A stretch of 64,000 nt of DNA from NCBI RefSeq assembly GCF_003097355.1, contig NZ_PYUI01000002.1, forward strand, positions 186,001-250,000, given 5' to 3'. This DNA comes from Arthrobacter sp. H-02-3. Lineage in GTDB: Bacteria > Actinomycetota > Actinomycetes > Actinomycetales > Micrococcaceae. The translations under genes were made by a program, and so were the position numbers. The notes beneath the pieces are model-generated. The model saw only the letters and a list, made by a program, of their open reading frames with translations. It was not told the DNA's origin and did no database searches. This document shows, piece by piece, positions 8,332 to 17,830 of the stretch (its first letter is position 1; the number at the start of each line of letters is the position of its first letter).

Positions 8332-8532
8332 GTTGCGCCGCCGTGCCGTGAGCGTCGTCTCTCACGGAATAGTCAGCGCGGCGTCGGGGTTGCCGCCTAA
8401 CGGGACCGGTTCTGCTCATGAGGCAGGCTGGCCCCGTGCACTGGGCGGAGACGGACGCCGGCGCCGTACGGGCGCCCCGACGGACTGCGCCTGATTCGGC
8501 TCGACTAGCCACGAAACGGAGATGGTGGATCA

Positions 8533-9906
8533 ATGACTGCCTGCAAGACAGTGAACCCCGCAACCGGAGAAACGCTGAGGGAATTCCCGGTTGCAACCGC
8601 AGCCGAGGTGGAGCAGGCGCTCGCCGCCTCGCAGGAGGCCTTCCGCGCCTGGCGCTCCGGCCCTGCCGAAGACAGGGCGAAGATTCTGGCGCGCGTCGCC
8701 GAGCTGTACCTGGAACGCCAGGACGAATTGGCCCGGCTGATCAGCACCGAAATGGGCAAGCCGCTGGCCCAGTCCCGCGGTGAAGTGAAGCTTGTTGCCG
8801 ATATCTTTTCCTACTACGCCACCGAGGGCCCCGGATTCCTCAAGGACGAGCCGCTGAACGTCAGGGGCGGCGGCGAGGCCGTGGTCCGCTCCGCTCCGGT
8901 GGGACCGCTGCTGGGCATCATGCCGTGGAATTACCCCTACTACCAGGTGGCACGGTTTGCCGCTCCGAACCTGGTCCTTGGCAACACGATCCTGCTCAAG
9001 CACGCCGGAAGCTGCCCGCAGTCCGCCCTGGCGATCGAACAGATCTTCAAAGACGCCGGTCTCCCGGACGGCGCTTACGTCAACCTGTTCCTGACCAACG
9101 AGCAGGTCGCGGAAATCATCGCGGATGACCGTCTCCAGGGTGTTTCGCTCACCGGGAGCGAGCGGGCCGGTTCCGCTGTTGCCGAGGTGGCCGGGCGGAA
9201 CCTGAAAAAGTATGTCCTGGAACTCGGCGGTAGCGACCCGTTCATCGTGCTTGATTCCGAGGACCTGGACGCCACCGTCAAGGCGGCCGTCGGCGGCCGC
9301 ATGGGTAACGCCGGGCAGGCGTGCACGGCGTCCAAGCGGTTCATTGTGGTGGAGGACCTCTACGACGCCTTTGTGGAGAAGTTCACGGCACGGATGGCCA
9401 GGATCAAGCCGGGGGACCCGCTGCAGGCCGACACGACGTTCGGCCCCCTGTCCTCCCAAAGCGCTGCCGACGGCTTCATCGAGCAGATTCAGGACGCCGT
9501 GGACAAGGGCGCCAGCCTCCGGACGGGCGGACACCACGTGGACGGTCCGGGAGCGTTCGTTGAACCGACCGTTCTGACCGACGTGACGCCGGACATGCGC
9601 GCGTTCTCCGAGGAACTCTTCGGTCCCGCCGCGGTCATCTACAAGGTGGCGAATGCGGCCGAGGCGATCGAACTGGCCAACGGCTCCCCGTACGGCCTGG
9701 GCGGCTCGGTGTTCAGCGCCGACGTGACCAGGGCCCAGGAGGTCGCGGACCAGCTGGATACCGGCATGGTGTTCATCAACTCCGTGGCCCAGACCCAGGC
9801 GGACCTGCCGTTCGGGGGCGTCAAGCGCTCCGGCGTCGGCCGTGAACTGGGCCGGTTCGGCATGGACGAGTTCGTCAACAAGAAGCTCATCCGCACTCCG
9901 CGCTAG
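8533..9906 (+). CDS. NAD(P)-dependent aldehyde dehydrogenase, succinate-semialdehyde type
   Basis: A 457-residue aldehyde dehydrogenase. The Rossmann-fold cofactor region is followed by the catalytic base Glu230 (LELGGSDPF) and the nucleophile Cys264 (GQACTASKR). The opening [15 protein letters not shown] and the overall length match the shorter succinate-semialdehyde dehydrogenase group (GabD2/Sad-like). It would oxidise succinate semialdehyde or a similar short aldehyde in the cytoplasm. The ATG follows GGAGATGG, a plausible ribosome site. No gabT or other GABA gene is adjacent, so the substrate is an inference. Confidence 0.85.
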   Translation: MTACKTVNPATGETLREFPVATAAEVEQALAASQEAFRAWRSGPAEDRAKILARVAELYLERQDELARLISTEMGKPLAQSRGEVKLVADIFSYYATEGPGFLKDEPLNVRGGGEAVVRSAPVGPLLGIMPWNYPYYQVARFAAPNLVLGNTILLKHAGSCPQSALAIEQIFKDAGLPDGAYVNLFLTNEQVAEIIADDRLQGVSLTGSERAGSAVAEVAGRNLKKYVLELGGSDPFIVLDSEDLDATVKAAVGGRMGNAGQACTASKRFIVVEDLYDAFVEKFTARMARIKPGDPLQADTTFGPLSSQSAADGFIEQIQDAVDKGASLRTGGHHVDGPGAFVEPTVLTDVTPDMRAFSEELFGPAAVIYKVANAAEAIELANGSPYGLGGSVFSADVTRAQEVADQLDTGMVFINSVAQTQADLPFGGVKRSGVGRELGRFGMDEFVNKKLIRTPR

Positions 9907-9963
9907 CCACCCGGGCCGTCCGCCGCCGGCGGGGCCGGGTCTGCCCGGCGCGTGCCCTAGTGT

Positions 9964-9975
9964 TAAGTGAACTTA
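9964..9975 (+). promoter_or_regulatory. TAAG-N4-CTTA inverted repeat
   Basis: TAAGTGAACTTA (5-bp arms TAAGT/ACTTA) sits 27 bp before the start of the next gene in an AT-rich pocket. The same spacing of TAAG and CTTA recurs at 28455-28466, and related forms occur at 50761 and 2791. Confidence 0.4.
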
Positions 9976-10002
9976 CTTTTACGGTTCCGACGAGAGGCGA
10001 TC

Positions 10003-10887
10003 ATGGCCAAGCGCAGCAACCCGGCAATGAAGATTGCCCAGGAAACAGCCCACAGCGCGATGTTCGACGCCGCCGGCCAGCCCCGGCCCGGCCTTCACAA
10101 TGTGCTCCTGCGCGCTGTTGAAGTCCAGCGCCCGCTGGTGCTGGCCAATATCCGCAGGCTCCAGCGCAGGCACCCGCAGGCCTCGTCGGCGCAGCTCGCC
10201 GCGATCCTGGAGCGCGATTACCTGCTGGCCGTCACCGGTGGCGGGGCGCTGGTCGGCGGAGCGGCTGTGATCCCGGGCGTCGGCACCGCGGCAGCACTGG
10301 GACTCTCGGCCGCCGCGGCCGTCGGCTTCCTGGAGGCCACCGCCCTGTACTCCACGGCGCTGGCCGAACTGCACGGCGTGCGGATGGTGGATCCGGACCG
10401 GGCGAGCACGCTCGTCATGGCGATCATGCTGGGCGAGGAAGGCACCGAGCTGCTGAGCTCGCTGAGCGGACAGGCAGCCGGCCGGGGCAAGGGCCCGTCC
10501 CAGGCCTGGACCGCCGCCTTCACCCGCCGCGTTCCCCTCGCCGGCTTCGGCACCGTGCGCGAGCGGATCCAGACGATGTTCCTGCGCTCCCTGCTGAAAA
10601 AGCAGGGCACGGCCTGGTTGGGCCGCGCCCTGCCCTTCGGCGTCGGCGCCGTCGTGGGCGGCGTCGGCAACCGGCTGATGGCCCGCGCGGTCGTCGCCAA
10701 CGCCAAGGAAGCGTTCGGTCCCATACCGGACACGATTCCGGGAGAACTGCGGGCCCTGGCGCAAACTTCCGGGCCGGCCGCGCTGTACGACGCGCCGGAC
10801 GATTACCGGGACACGCCGCAGGCCAGCGGCGCCCGGAACGTCTCAGAGAAGGCTTCAACGAAGGATGGCGGCACGTTTTGGATCTGA
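10003..10887 (+). CDS. Conserved-looking protein with a hydrophobic central region, function unknown
   Basis: I do not recognise this 294-residue protein with confidence; it faintly recalls EcsC-like proteins. The ATG at 10003 is preferred over an in-frame GTG at 9967 because GAGAGGCG precedes it. Residues about 77-110 form a glycine/alanine-rich hydrophobic stretch (GGALVGGAAVIPGVG and on) likely to enter the membrane, and a second hydrophobic patch lies near residues 205-225 (LPFGVGAVVGGVGNRLMA). The C-terminus is polar and low in complexity. It overlaps the following pxpA-like gene by 10 bp, suggesting co-transcription, though no functional link is obvious. Confidence 0.7.
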   Translation: MAKRSNPAMKIAQETAHSAMFDAAGQPRPGLHNVLLRAVEVQRPLVLANIRRLQRRHPQASSAQLAAILERDYLLAVTGGGALVGGAAVIPGVGTAAALGLSAAAAVGFLEATALYSTALAELHGVRMVDPDRASTLVMAIMLGEEGTELLSSLSGQAAGRGKGPSQAWTAAFTRRVPLAGFGTVRERIQTMFLRSLLKKQGTAWLGRALPFGVGAVVGGVGNRLMARAVVANAKEAFGPIPDTIPGELRALAQTSGPAALYDAPDDYRDTPQASGARNVSEKASTKDGGTFWI

Positions 10888-11627
10888 ACGCTGACCTGGG
10901 AGACTCCTTCGGGACCTGGACCATGGGTGACGACGCCGCCATGTTCCCGCTTGTCACGAGCGCCAGCGTGGCCTGCGGCATGCACGCCGGCGACCCCGTG
11001 ACCATGCTGGACACCTGCCGGGCCGCGTACGAGCTCGACGTCCGGGTGGGGGCCCACATCGGGTACCCGGACCTGGCCGGGTTCGGCCTCCGCGCCCTGG
11101 ACATGACCTTCGATGATCTCTTCGGTGCCGTGCTGTACCAGCTCGGCGCCCTCGACGGCGTGGCGCACGCGGTCGGCGCCTCGGTGGACTACGTCAAGAT
11201 GCACGGGGCGCTGTATGACCGCACCGTGCGCGACGCCGAACAGTCGTCCGCCGTGATCGCCGCCATCCAGGCCTATGATCCCGGACTGCCCGTTCTCGGC
11301 TTCCCGGGCTCCGCGCTGCTCGGCATCGCCAAGGAAGCCGGCCACCCCGTGTTCTCCGAAGCCTTCGCCGACCGCGCCTACCTCCCGGACGGCACCCTGG
11401 TGCCGCGCTCACAGGACGGTGCCGTGCTGGACGACGCCGGCCGGATCGCCGAGCGGGCGGTGCGCCTGGCCACGACGGGCGAAGTCGAGGCCGTGGACGG
11501 CACCGTGCTCCGGTTGGCGCCGGACTCGCTGTGCCTGCACGGCGACACGCCGGGATCCCTGGCCGCGGCCACCGCGGTGCGTGCGGCGCTGCAGGCGGCC
11601 GGCGTCGAACTAGAGAGTTTCGCCTGA
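10878..11627 (+). CDS. pxpA: 5-oxoprolinase subunit A (LamB/YcsF family)
   Basis: A 249-residue LamB/YcsF protein starting MDLNADLGDSFG, the diagnostic opening, with SVACGMHAGDP, VGAHIGYPDL and VKMHGALYD, and CLHGDTPGS near the end. The family is the A subunit of the ATP-dependent prokaryotic 5-oxoprolinase (PxpABC), which hydrolyses 5-oxoproline to glutamate. The start must be TTG at 10878, because no ATG or GTG is in frame before the conserved LNADLG. Subunits B and C are not adjacent, which is unusual; they must be elsewhere if the enzyme is complete. Confidence 0.9.
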   Translation: MDLNADLGDSFGTWTMGDDAAMFPLVTSASVACGMHAGDPVTMLDTCRAAYELDVRVGAHIGYPDLAGFGLRALDMTFDDLFGAVLYQLGALDGVAHAVGASVDYVKMHGALYDRTVRDAEQSSAVIAAIQAYDPGLPVLGFPGSALLGIAKEAGHPVFSEAFADRAYLPDGTLVPRSQDGAVLDDAGRIAERAVRLATTGEVEAVDGTVLRLAPDSLCLHGDTPGSLAAATAVRAALQAAGVELESFA

Positions 11628-11737
11628 ACAGCAAGCCCTGAACAGCGAGCCTGAGCGGGACGCCTCCCACAACGTTCCCTGACCTGCGGCGCAGACCGGG
11701 CAGCTCCGGCCCGACACCGCTCTGGCGGTGCGGCCCA

Positions 11738-11753
11738 GTGTCCTAAGGCCCTA
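11738..11753 (+). promoter_or_regulatory. DosR-box-like site upstream of narG
   Basis: GTGTCCTAAGGCCCTA ends 33 bp before the narG start. Its 14-bp core matches the mycobacterial DosR core GGGACTWWAGTCCC at 10 of 14 positions, and it resembles the sites at 24077, 32496 and 47541 (shared form NGGWCCWWWGNCCCTW). A possible -10 (TAGCTT) follows about 20 bp later. Inference: hypoxia control of nitrate reductase. Confidence 0.45.
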
Positions 11754-11786
11754 TCCGGGCCAGATGCTGCACCCTAGCTTGAGGGC

Positions 11787-14700
11787 ATGACTGCCGGAGG
11801 CTCCGCGGGGTTGGACGGACCCGCCTCGGATGCAATGTTGAAGCTGGGCCGATTCTTCACGAAATGGGACCAGACCGACGACGGCAGGGCGGTGTTCCGG
11901 GAGGGCGGCCGCAAGGGCGACATCTTCTACCGGGACCGCTGGAGCCACGACAAGGTGGTCCGGTCCACCCACGGGGTGAACTGCACCGGCTCCTGCTCGT
12001 GGAAGGTGTACGTCAAGGACGGCATCATCACGTGGGAATCGCAGCAGACCGACTACCCCTCCGTGGGCCCGGACAGCCCGGAATATGAGCCGCGGGGCTG
12101 CCCGCGCGGGGCCGCCTTCTCCTGGTACACCTACTCGCCCACACGCGTGCGGTTCCCCTATGCCCGGGGTGTCCTCGTGGAGATGTACCGCGAGGCCAAG
12201 GCCCGGCTGGGGGACCCGGTGCTGGCCTTTGCCGACGTCGTGGGTGACCCCGAACGGCGCCGCCGCTACCAGCAGGCGCGCGGCAAGGGCGGCCTGGTCC
12301 GCGTCTCCTGGCAGGAAGCGATCGAAATCGCCGCCGCCGCGCACGTGAACACCATCAAGGCCTACGGCCCGGACCGCTGTGCCGGTTTCTCGCCCATCCC
12401 GGCGATGTCCATGGTCTCGCACGCCGTCGGGACCCGTTTCATCCAGCTGATCGGCGGGGTGATGACGTCCTTCTACGACTGGTACGCCGACCTCCCCGTG
12501 GCCAGCCCCCAGGTGTTCGGGGACCAGACCGACGTCCCGGAATCCGGGGACTGGTGGGACGCGCGGTACCTCATGATGTGGGGCTCCAACGTCCCCGTGA
12601 CCCGCACCCCCGACGCGCACTGGATGGCCGAGGTCCGGTACCGCGGCACCAAGGTGGTGACGGTCAGTCCGGACTATGCGGACAGCACGAAGTTCGCCGA
12701 TGAGTGGCTCCCAGCCCAGGCCGGAACGGACGCGGCGCTGGCGATGGCCATGGGGCACGTCATGCTCAAGGAATTCTTCGTCGACCGCGACGTGCCGTTC
12801 TTTTCCGACTACGTCCGCCAGTACACCGACCTGCCGTTCCTGGTCCGGCTCGAACGGCGCGACGACGGCTCCCTCACCCCGTCCAAGTTCCTCACCGCCC
12901 GCGACCTCCCGGCCGAAGCCGGGGCGGAGGACGCGGCCTTCCGCACCGTGCTGTTCGACAAGAAGGCCGGGCGCCCTGCGGTGCCCAACGGCTCCATGGG
13001 GTTCCGCTATTCCGGCAGCGGCGAGGGCAAATGGAACCTGGACCTCGAAGGGATCGAACCGGCGCTGTCGCTGCGCGAGGTCTCCGGGGCGAGCGCCGAG
13101 ATCCTGCTGCCGTGCTTCGAGGCGGCGGACGGCACCGGCAGCGTGCTCCGGCGTGGGGTGCCCGTCCTGGAGGTGGAGGGCCAGCTGGTCACCACCGTGT
13201 TTGATCTCATGCTGGCCCAGTACGGGGTGGGCCGCGACGGGCTTCCGGGGGCGTGGGCCGCCGGCTATGACGACGCCGCGACGCCGTACACCCCGGCCTG
13301 GCAGGAGGAGATCACCTCCGTCCCGGCGCAGGCGTGCATCCGGGTGGCGCGGGAGTTCGCCCGGAATGCCGAGCAGTCCAAGGGCCGGTCCATGATCATC
13401 ATGGGCGCCGGGATCTGCCAGTGGTTCCACGGCGACGCCACCTACCGGGCGGTCCTGGCCCTCGTGATGCTGACAGGTTGCATGGGCCGCAACGGCGGCG
13501 GCTGGGCGCACTACGTCGGCCAGGAAAAGACGCGCCCCGCCACCGGATGGGTGTCGCTGGCGAACGCGCTGGACTGGGCCCGGCCGCCGCGGACCATGAT
13601 CGGCACCGGGTACTGGTACATGCACACGGACCAGTGGCGGCAGGACGGCTACTCCGCGGACGCGCTGAAATCCCCACTCTCCACCGGCGCGTTGGACGGG
13701 ATGCACACCGCGGACGCCCTGGCGCAGTCCGCCCGGCTCGGCTGGATGCCGTTCTACCCGCAGTTCGACCGGAACCCGCTGGACGTGGCGGACGAGGCGG
13801 AGGCTGCCGTCGCCGCCGGAACGGCGAAGGACACCCCGGGCTACATCGCCGACGCCCTGAAAAACCGCACCCTCAACCCTGCGATCGAGGACGTCGACGC
13901 CCCGGAAAACTGGCCCCGGACCCTCGTGCTGTGGCGCTCCAACCTGTTCGGCTCCTCGGCCAAGGGCAACGAGTACTTCCTGCGGAACCTGCTGGGTACC
14001 CACAACAACGTCCTGGGCAACGACCACGCCGAGGGGCTCAAACCGCGGGACGTGAAATGGCACGAGCAGGCGCCGGAAGGGAAACTGGACCTCCTGGTTT
14101 CAGCGGACTTCCGGATGACCTCCACCACGCTGCTGTCCGACGTTGTGTTCCCGGCCGCCACCTGGTACGAGAAACACGATCTGTCCTCCACCGACATGCA
14201 CCCCTTCGTGCATGCCTTCACCCCCGCGATCGACCCGCCGTGGGAGACCAAAACGGACTTCGACGCCTTCCACCTGCTGGCCCGGGAGTTCTCCCGGCAG
14301 GCCAAAACCCACCTGGGCATCCGCCGGGACCTGGTGAGCGTGCCGCTGCAGCACGACACCCCCGGCCAGCTCGCCCAGCCCGGCGGCATCGTGCGGGACT
14401 GGCGGGACACGTCCATCCCCGCGGTCCCGGGGCAGAACATGCCCGTTTTTTCCGTAGTGGAACGGGACTACACCGCCATCGCGGACAAGCTCGCCGCCGT
14501 CGGGCCGCTGGCCGACAAACTCGGCTTCACGGTCAAGAATGTCACCTACAAACTCGCCGGTCCGCTGGACCGGCTCAGCCGCTCCAACGGGGTGATGCTC
14601 GGCGGCGCGGCGGACGGCCGCCCCGCGATCGACACCGACGCGAAAATGGCCGAGGCCATCCTGGCCTTCTCCGGCACCACCAACGGGGCGCTGTCCGTGC

Positions 14701-15497
14701 AGGGCTTCAAGGACCTGGAAGTCCGCACGGGCCGGAAACTGGCGGACCTGTCCGAGGGCTCCGAGGAAAAGTTCATCACCTTCTCCCAGACCCAGGCCGG
14801 CCCGGTTCCGGTGATCACCTCGCCGGAATGGTCCGGCTCCGAGACCGGCGGCCGGCGCTACGCCCCCTTCACCATCAACGTGGAGCGGCTCAAGCCGTGG
14901 CACACCCTGACCGGGCGCATGCATTTCTTCCTAGACCACGACTGGATGATCGACATCGGCGAGGCCCTGCCGATCTACCGGCCGCCGCTGGACATGCACC
15001 GGCTCTTCGGCGAGCCCAAACTCGGCCGGGACGGGAAACTGGAGGTCGTGGTCCGCTACCTGACCCCGCACTCCAAGTGGTCCATCCACTCTGAATACCA
15101 GGACAACCTGCTGATGCTCTCGCTTTCCCGAGGCGGCCCGACCGTCTGGATGAGCCCGGCCGACGCGGCGGCCATCGAGGTCAAGGACAACGACTGGGTG
15201 GAGTGCCTGAACATCAACGGCGTCCTGGTGGCCCGGGCCATCGTCAGCCACCGGATGCCGGCGGGCGTGGTCTATGTGCACCACGCGCAGGAACGCACCA
15301 TCGACGTGCCCAAATCCGAGGCCACCGGACGGCGCGGCGGCATCCACAATTCGGTGACCCGGTTGCTGGTCAAGCCCTCGCACCTGATCGGCGGCTACGC
15401 CCAGCTCGCCTACGCGTTCAACTACCTTGGTCCCACCGGAAACCAGCGCGACATGGTGGCCACCGTCCGCCGTCGTTCCCAGGAGGTGCAGTACTGA
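11787..15497 (+). CDS. narG: Respiratory nitrate reductase, alpha subunit
   Basis: A 1236-residue molybdopterin oxidoreductase, the normal NarG length. Near residue 50 the FS0 iron-sulfur region starts with THGVNCTGSCSWKVYV and continues to the downstream GCPRG cysteine. The bis-MGD domains follow (for example MMWGSNVPVTRTPDAHW, TGCMGRNGGGWAHYVGQ, LPIYRPPLDMHRLFG). It reduces nitrate to nitrite on the cytoplasmic side, receiving electrons through NarH and NarI. No twin-arginine signal longer than the short NarG-type leader is seen. It is the first gene of narGHJI, and its TGA overlaps the narH ATG by one base. Confidence 0.97.
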   Translation: MTAGGSAGLDGPASDAMLKLGRFFTKWDQTDDGRAVFREGGRKGDIFYRDRWSHDKVVRSTHGVNCTGSCSWKVYVKDGIITWESQQTDYPSVGPDSPEYEPRGCPRGAAFSWYTYSPTRVRFPYARGVLVEMYREAKARLGDPVLAFADVVGDPERRRRYQQARGKGGLVRVSWQEAIEIAAAAHVNTIKAYGPDRCAGFSPIPAMSMVSHAVGTRFIQLIGGVMTSFYDWYADLPVASPQVFGDQTDVPESGDWWDARYLMMWGSNVPVTRTPDAHWMAEVRYRGTKVVTVSPDYADSTKFADEWLPAQAGTDAALAMAMGHVMLKEFFVDRDVPFFSDYVRQYTDLPFLVRLERRDDGSLTPSKFLTARDLPAEAGAEDAAFRTVLFDKKAGRPAVPNGSMGFRYSGSGEGKWNLDLEGIEPALSLREVSGASAEILLPCFEAADGTGSVLRRGVPVLEVEGQLVTTVFDLMLAQYGVGRDGLPGAWAAGYDDAATPYTPAWQEEITSVPAQACIRVAREFARNAEQSKGRSMIIMGAGICQWFHGDATYRAVLALVMLTGCMGRNGGGWAHYVGQEKTRPATGWVSLANALDWARPPRTMIGTGYWYMHTDQWRQDGYSADALKSPLSTGALDGMHTADALAQSARLGWMPFYPQFDRNPLDVADEAEAAVAAGTAKDTPGYIADALKNRTLNPAIEDVDAPENWPRTLVLWRSNLFGSSAKGNEYFLRNLLGTHNNVLGNDHAEGLKPRDVKWHEQAPEGKLDLLVSADFRMTSTTLLSDVVFPAATWYEKHDLSSTDMHPFVHAFTPAIDPPWETKTDFDAFHLLAREFSRQAKTHLGIRRDLVSVPLQHDTPGQLAQPGGIVRDWRDTSIPAVPGQNMPVFSVVERDYTAIADKLAAVGPLADKLGFTVKNVTYKLAGPLDRLSRSNGVMLGGAADGRPAIDTDAKMAEAILAFSGTTNGALSVQGFKDLEVRTGRKLADLSEGSEEKFITFSQTQAGPVPVITSPEWSGSETGGRRYAPFTINVERLKPWHTLTGRMHFFLDHDWMIDIGEALPIYRPPLDMHRLFGEPKLGRDGKLEVVVRYLTPHSKWSIHSEYQDNLLMLSLSRGGPTVWMSPADAAAIEVKDNDWVECLNINGVLVARAIVSHRMPAGVVYVHHAQERTIDVPKSEATGRRGGIHNSVTRLLVKPSHLIGGYAQLAYAFNYLGPTGNQRDMVATVRRRSQEVQY

Positions 15498-17212
15498 TGC
15501 GAGTCATGGCTCAAATGGGCATGGTCATGAACCTGGACAAATGCATCGGCTGCCACACCTGCTCCGTGACCTGCAAGCAGGCCTGGACCAACCGTGCGGG
15601 CACCGAATACGTCTGGTTCAACAACGTGGAAACCCGGCCCGGCCAGGGGTATCCGCGCCGCTACGAGGACCAGGAGAAGTGGCGCGGCGGCTGGGTGCTG
15701 AACAAGCACGGCAAGCTGGTCCTCAAGGCCGGCGGCCGGGTCAAGAAGCTCTTCGGGATCTTCGCCAGCCCGGTCCAGCCCGAGCTCAAGGACTACTACG
15801 AACCGTGGACCTACGACTACAAGACCCTTGTGGACGCGCCCCTGGGCGACGACTTCCCCGTGGCCCGGCCCAAGTCCCTGATCACCGGTGAGGACACCAA
15901 GATCACCTGGTCCGCGAACTGGGATGATGACCTGGGCGGTTCCCCGGAGAACGGCCACCTGGACCCGATCGTGGAGAAAGTCCGCCGGGACTCCGAAGAC
16001 AAGATCAAGTTCGCCTACGAACAGACCTTCATGTTCTACCTGCCGCGGATCTGCGAGCACTGCCTGAACCCGTCCTGCATGGCCTCCTGCCCCTCCGGCG
16101 CGATCTACAAGCGGGTCGAGGACGGGATTGTCCTGGTGGACCAGGACAAATGCCGCGGCTGGCGCCAATGCGTCACGGGCTGCCCCTATAAGAAGATCTA
16201 TTTCAACCACAAGACCGGCAAGGCCGAGAAGTGCACGTTCTGCTACCCGCGGGTGGAGGTGGGGCTGCCGACCGTCTGCTCGGAAACCTGCGTGGGCCGG
16301 TTGCGGTATCTGGGGCTTTTCCTGTACGACGCCGACGCGGTCACCGCGGCGGCCTCGGTCACCGACCCCCGGGAACTGTACGACGCGCAGATGGACGTGC
16401 TGCTGGACCCGGATGACCCCGCAGTCCGGGCCGAGGCCCGGGCCCAGGGCATCCCGGAGGATTGGATCGACGCCGCCCGGCGCTCGCCGGTCTACGCACT
16501 GGCCAAGGTCTACAAGGTGGCGCTGCCGCTGCACCCGGAATACCGGACCATGCCGATGGTCTGGTACGTGCCGCCGCTCTCACCCGTGGTGGACCTGCTG
16601 CGGGACCAGGGGCACGACGGCGAGGACGCCGGCAACCTCTTCGGCGCCATCGACGCCCTGCGCATCCCGGTGGAATACCTCGCCGAGCTCTTCACCGCCG
16701 GCGACGCCGACCGGGTCACCGCGGTGCTGAAAAAGCTTGCGGCGATGCGCTCCTTCATGCGCGGCATCAGCCTCGGCAATGACCCCGACGACTCCATCCC
16801 CGAAGCCGTGGGGATGGACAGCCAGACCATGTACGAGATGTACCGGCTGATGGCCATCGCCAAATATGAGGAGCGATATGTCATCCCGAAGGCCCACGTC
16901 GAGCAGGCGCACGACCTCGAGGAGATGGGCTGCTCGCTCGATTTCGAGGGAGGCCCCGGCATGCAGGATTCCGCCCCGTTCGGCGAAGCCAGCGGCAGGC
17001 CCGTCCCGGTGGCGGTGGAAACCTTCAACGCCCTCCGCGACCGGCAGACCTCCGGCTCCGCGCCCGGCGAAACCACCCTGCGCGGCAGGGTGAACCTGCT
17101 CAACTGGGACGGCACCGGAGCACCCTCCGGGCTCTTTCCGGAAAAGCCCAGCCCGCCGGCGGAGGGGCCTCCCGGCTCCGCGGCGGCCCCTCCGCCGGGG
17201 GAGCAACCATGA
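15497..17212 (+). CDS. narH: Respiratory nitrate reductase, beta (iron-sulfur) subunit
   Basis: A 571-residue iron-sulfur electron-transfer subunit linking NarI hemes to NarG. The first cluster motif is CIGCHTCSVTC (Cys16, 19, 22, 26); further groups are CEHCLNPSCMASCPSG and CRGWRQCVTGCPYKK (the Trp-containing site of NarH type), and CTFCYPRVEVGLPTVCSETC. The start at 15497 is set by AGGAGG at 15481-15486, the TGATG junction with narG, and the conserved MRVMAQMGMVMNLDKC; a longer in-frame extension upstream lies inside narG and is not real. The C-terminal 60 residues are Pro/Gly-rich. Confidence 0.96.
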   Translation: MRVMAQMGMVMNLDKCIGCHTCSVTCKQAWTNRAGTEYVWFNNVETRPGQGYPRRYEDQEKWRGGWVLNKHGKLVLKAGGRVKKLFGIFASPVQPELKDYYEPWTYDYKTLVDAPLGDDFPVARPKSLITGEDTKITWSANWDDDLGGSPENGHLDPIVEKVRRDSEDKIKFAYEQTFMFYLPRICEHCLNPSCMASCPSGAIYKRVEDGIVLVDQDKCRGWRQCVTGCPYKKIYFNHKTGKAEKCTFCYPRVEVGLPTVCSETCVGRLRYLGLFLYDADAVTAAASVTDPRELYDAQMDVLLDPDDPAVRAEARAQGIPEDWIDAARRSPVYALAKVYKVALPLHPEYRTMPMVWYVPPLSPVVDLLRDQGHDGEDAGNLFGAIDALRIPVEYLAELFTAGDADRVTAVLKKLAAMRSFMRGISLGNDPDDSIPEAVGMDSQTMYEMYRLMAIAKYEERYVIPKAHVEQAHDLEEMGCSLDFEGGPGMQDSAPFGEASGRPVPVAVETFNALRDRQTSGSAPGETTLRGRVNLLNWDGTGAPSGLFPEKPSPPAEGPPGSAAAPPPGEQP

Positions 17213-17829
17213 GCCGCCGCCAGCAGGTCGTATACCTCGCCGCGGCGTGGTGCCTGTCCTACCCGGACGAGGAATTGATCGGGAGGGTGCCGCTGATGCG
17301 TGCCGCGCTCGCCGAATTTCCCGGCGCCGTGGCGGACTTCGCCGAGGTCCTGGACCGGCTGGAATCCACCCCGCCGATGGAAAGCCAGGCCCACTACGTG
17401 CGCGAGTTCGACCTCGGCAAGCGGCACGCCCTGCACCTGTCCTACTGGACCGACGGGGACACCCGGCGCCGCGGCGAAGTGCTGGGCAACTTCAAGAAGA
17501 CCTACCGGCAAAGTGACGTCCTGGTGGACACCCACGGGGAACTGCCCGACTACCTGCCGATGGTCCTCGAATACGCCGCCCTGGTGGACCTCGGGGCCGG
17601 ACGCGAATTGCTGACCCGCTTCCGGGCAAGCCTGGAGATGCTCCGGTTCGGGCTGCTCCGGGACGAGCTTCCGCACGCCCGGATCCTGCAGGCCGTCTGC
17701 GCCACGCTGCCCGGGAAGTCGCCCGCGGATGAGCAGGCCGTGATGCGGATGGCCGGCTACGGGCCGCCGACCGAAGCGGTGGGCCTGGACCCGTATGATC
17801 CGCGCCTGCTGCCCGTGAAGGGGGCCTGA
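17209..17829 (+). CDS. narJ: Nitrate reductase molybdenum cofactor assembly chaperone
   Basis: A 206-residue TorD/NarJ-family chaperone, which binds the NarG N-terminus and holds it for cofactor insertion; it is not part of the final enzyme. The helical core includes CLSYPDEELI, HYVREFDLGKRHALHLSYW and the LPDYLPMVLEYAAL segment typical of NarJ. It starts with ATG overlapping narH by 4 bp (ATGA), so it is translationally coupled, and ends 1 bp before narI. Length is normal for the actinobacterial form. Confidence 0.95.
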   Translation: MSRRQQVVYLAAAWCLSYPDEELIGRVPLMRAALAEFPGAVADFAEVLDRLESTPPMESQAHYVREFDLGKRHALHLSYWTDGDTRRRGEVLGNFKKTYRQSDVLVDTHGELPDYLPMVLEYAALVDLGAGRELLTRFRASLEMLRFGLLRDELPHARILQAVCATLPGKSPADEQAVMRMAGYGPPTEAVGLDPYDPRLLPVKGA

Positions 17830-17830
17830 G

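Noticed and set aside
11751..14063. 770-codon antisense frame over narG
   Set aside because: Typical shadow of a very GC-rich gene: composition is extreme in Gly/Ala/Arg/His, no motif is present, and narG on the other strand is certain. The same reasoning excludes the antisense frames at 5962-7251, 17492-19870, 32633-35233, 36141-37688, 41058-43085 and 61178-63031.
15203..15496. In-frame N-terminal extension of narH
   Set aside because: It lies inside narG; AGGAGG and the conserved MRVMAQMGMVMNLDKC set the start at 15497.
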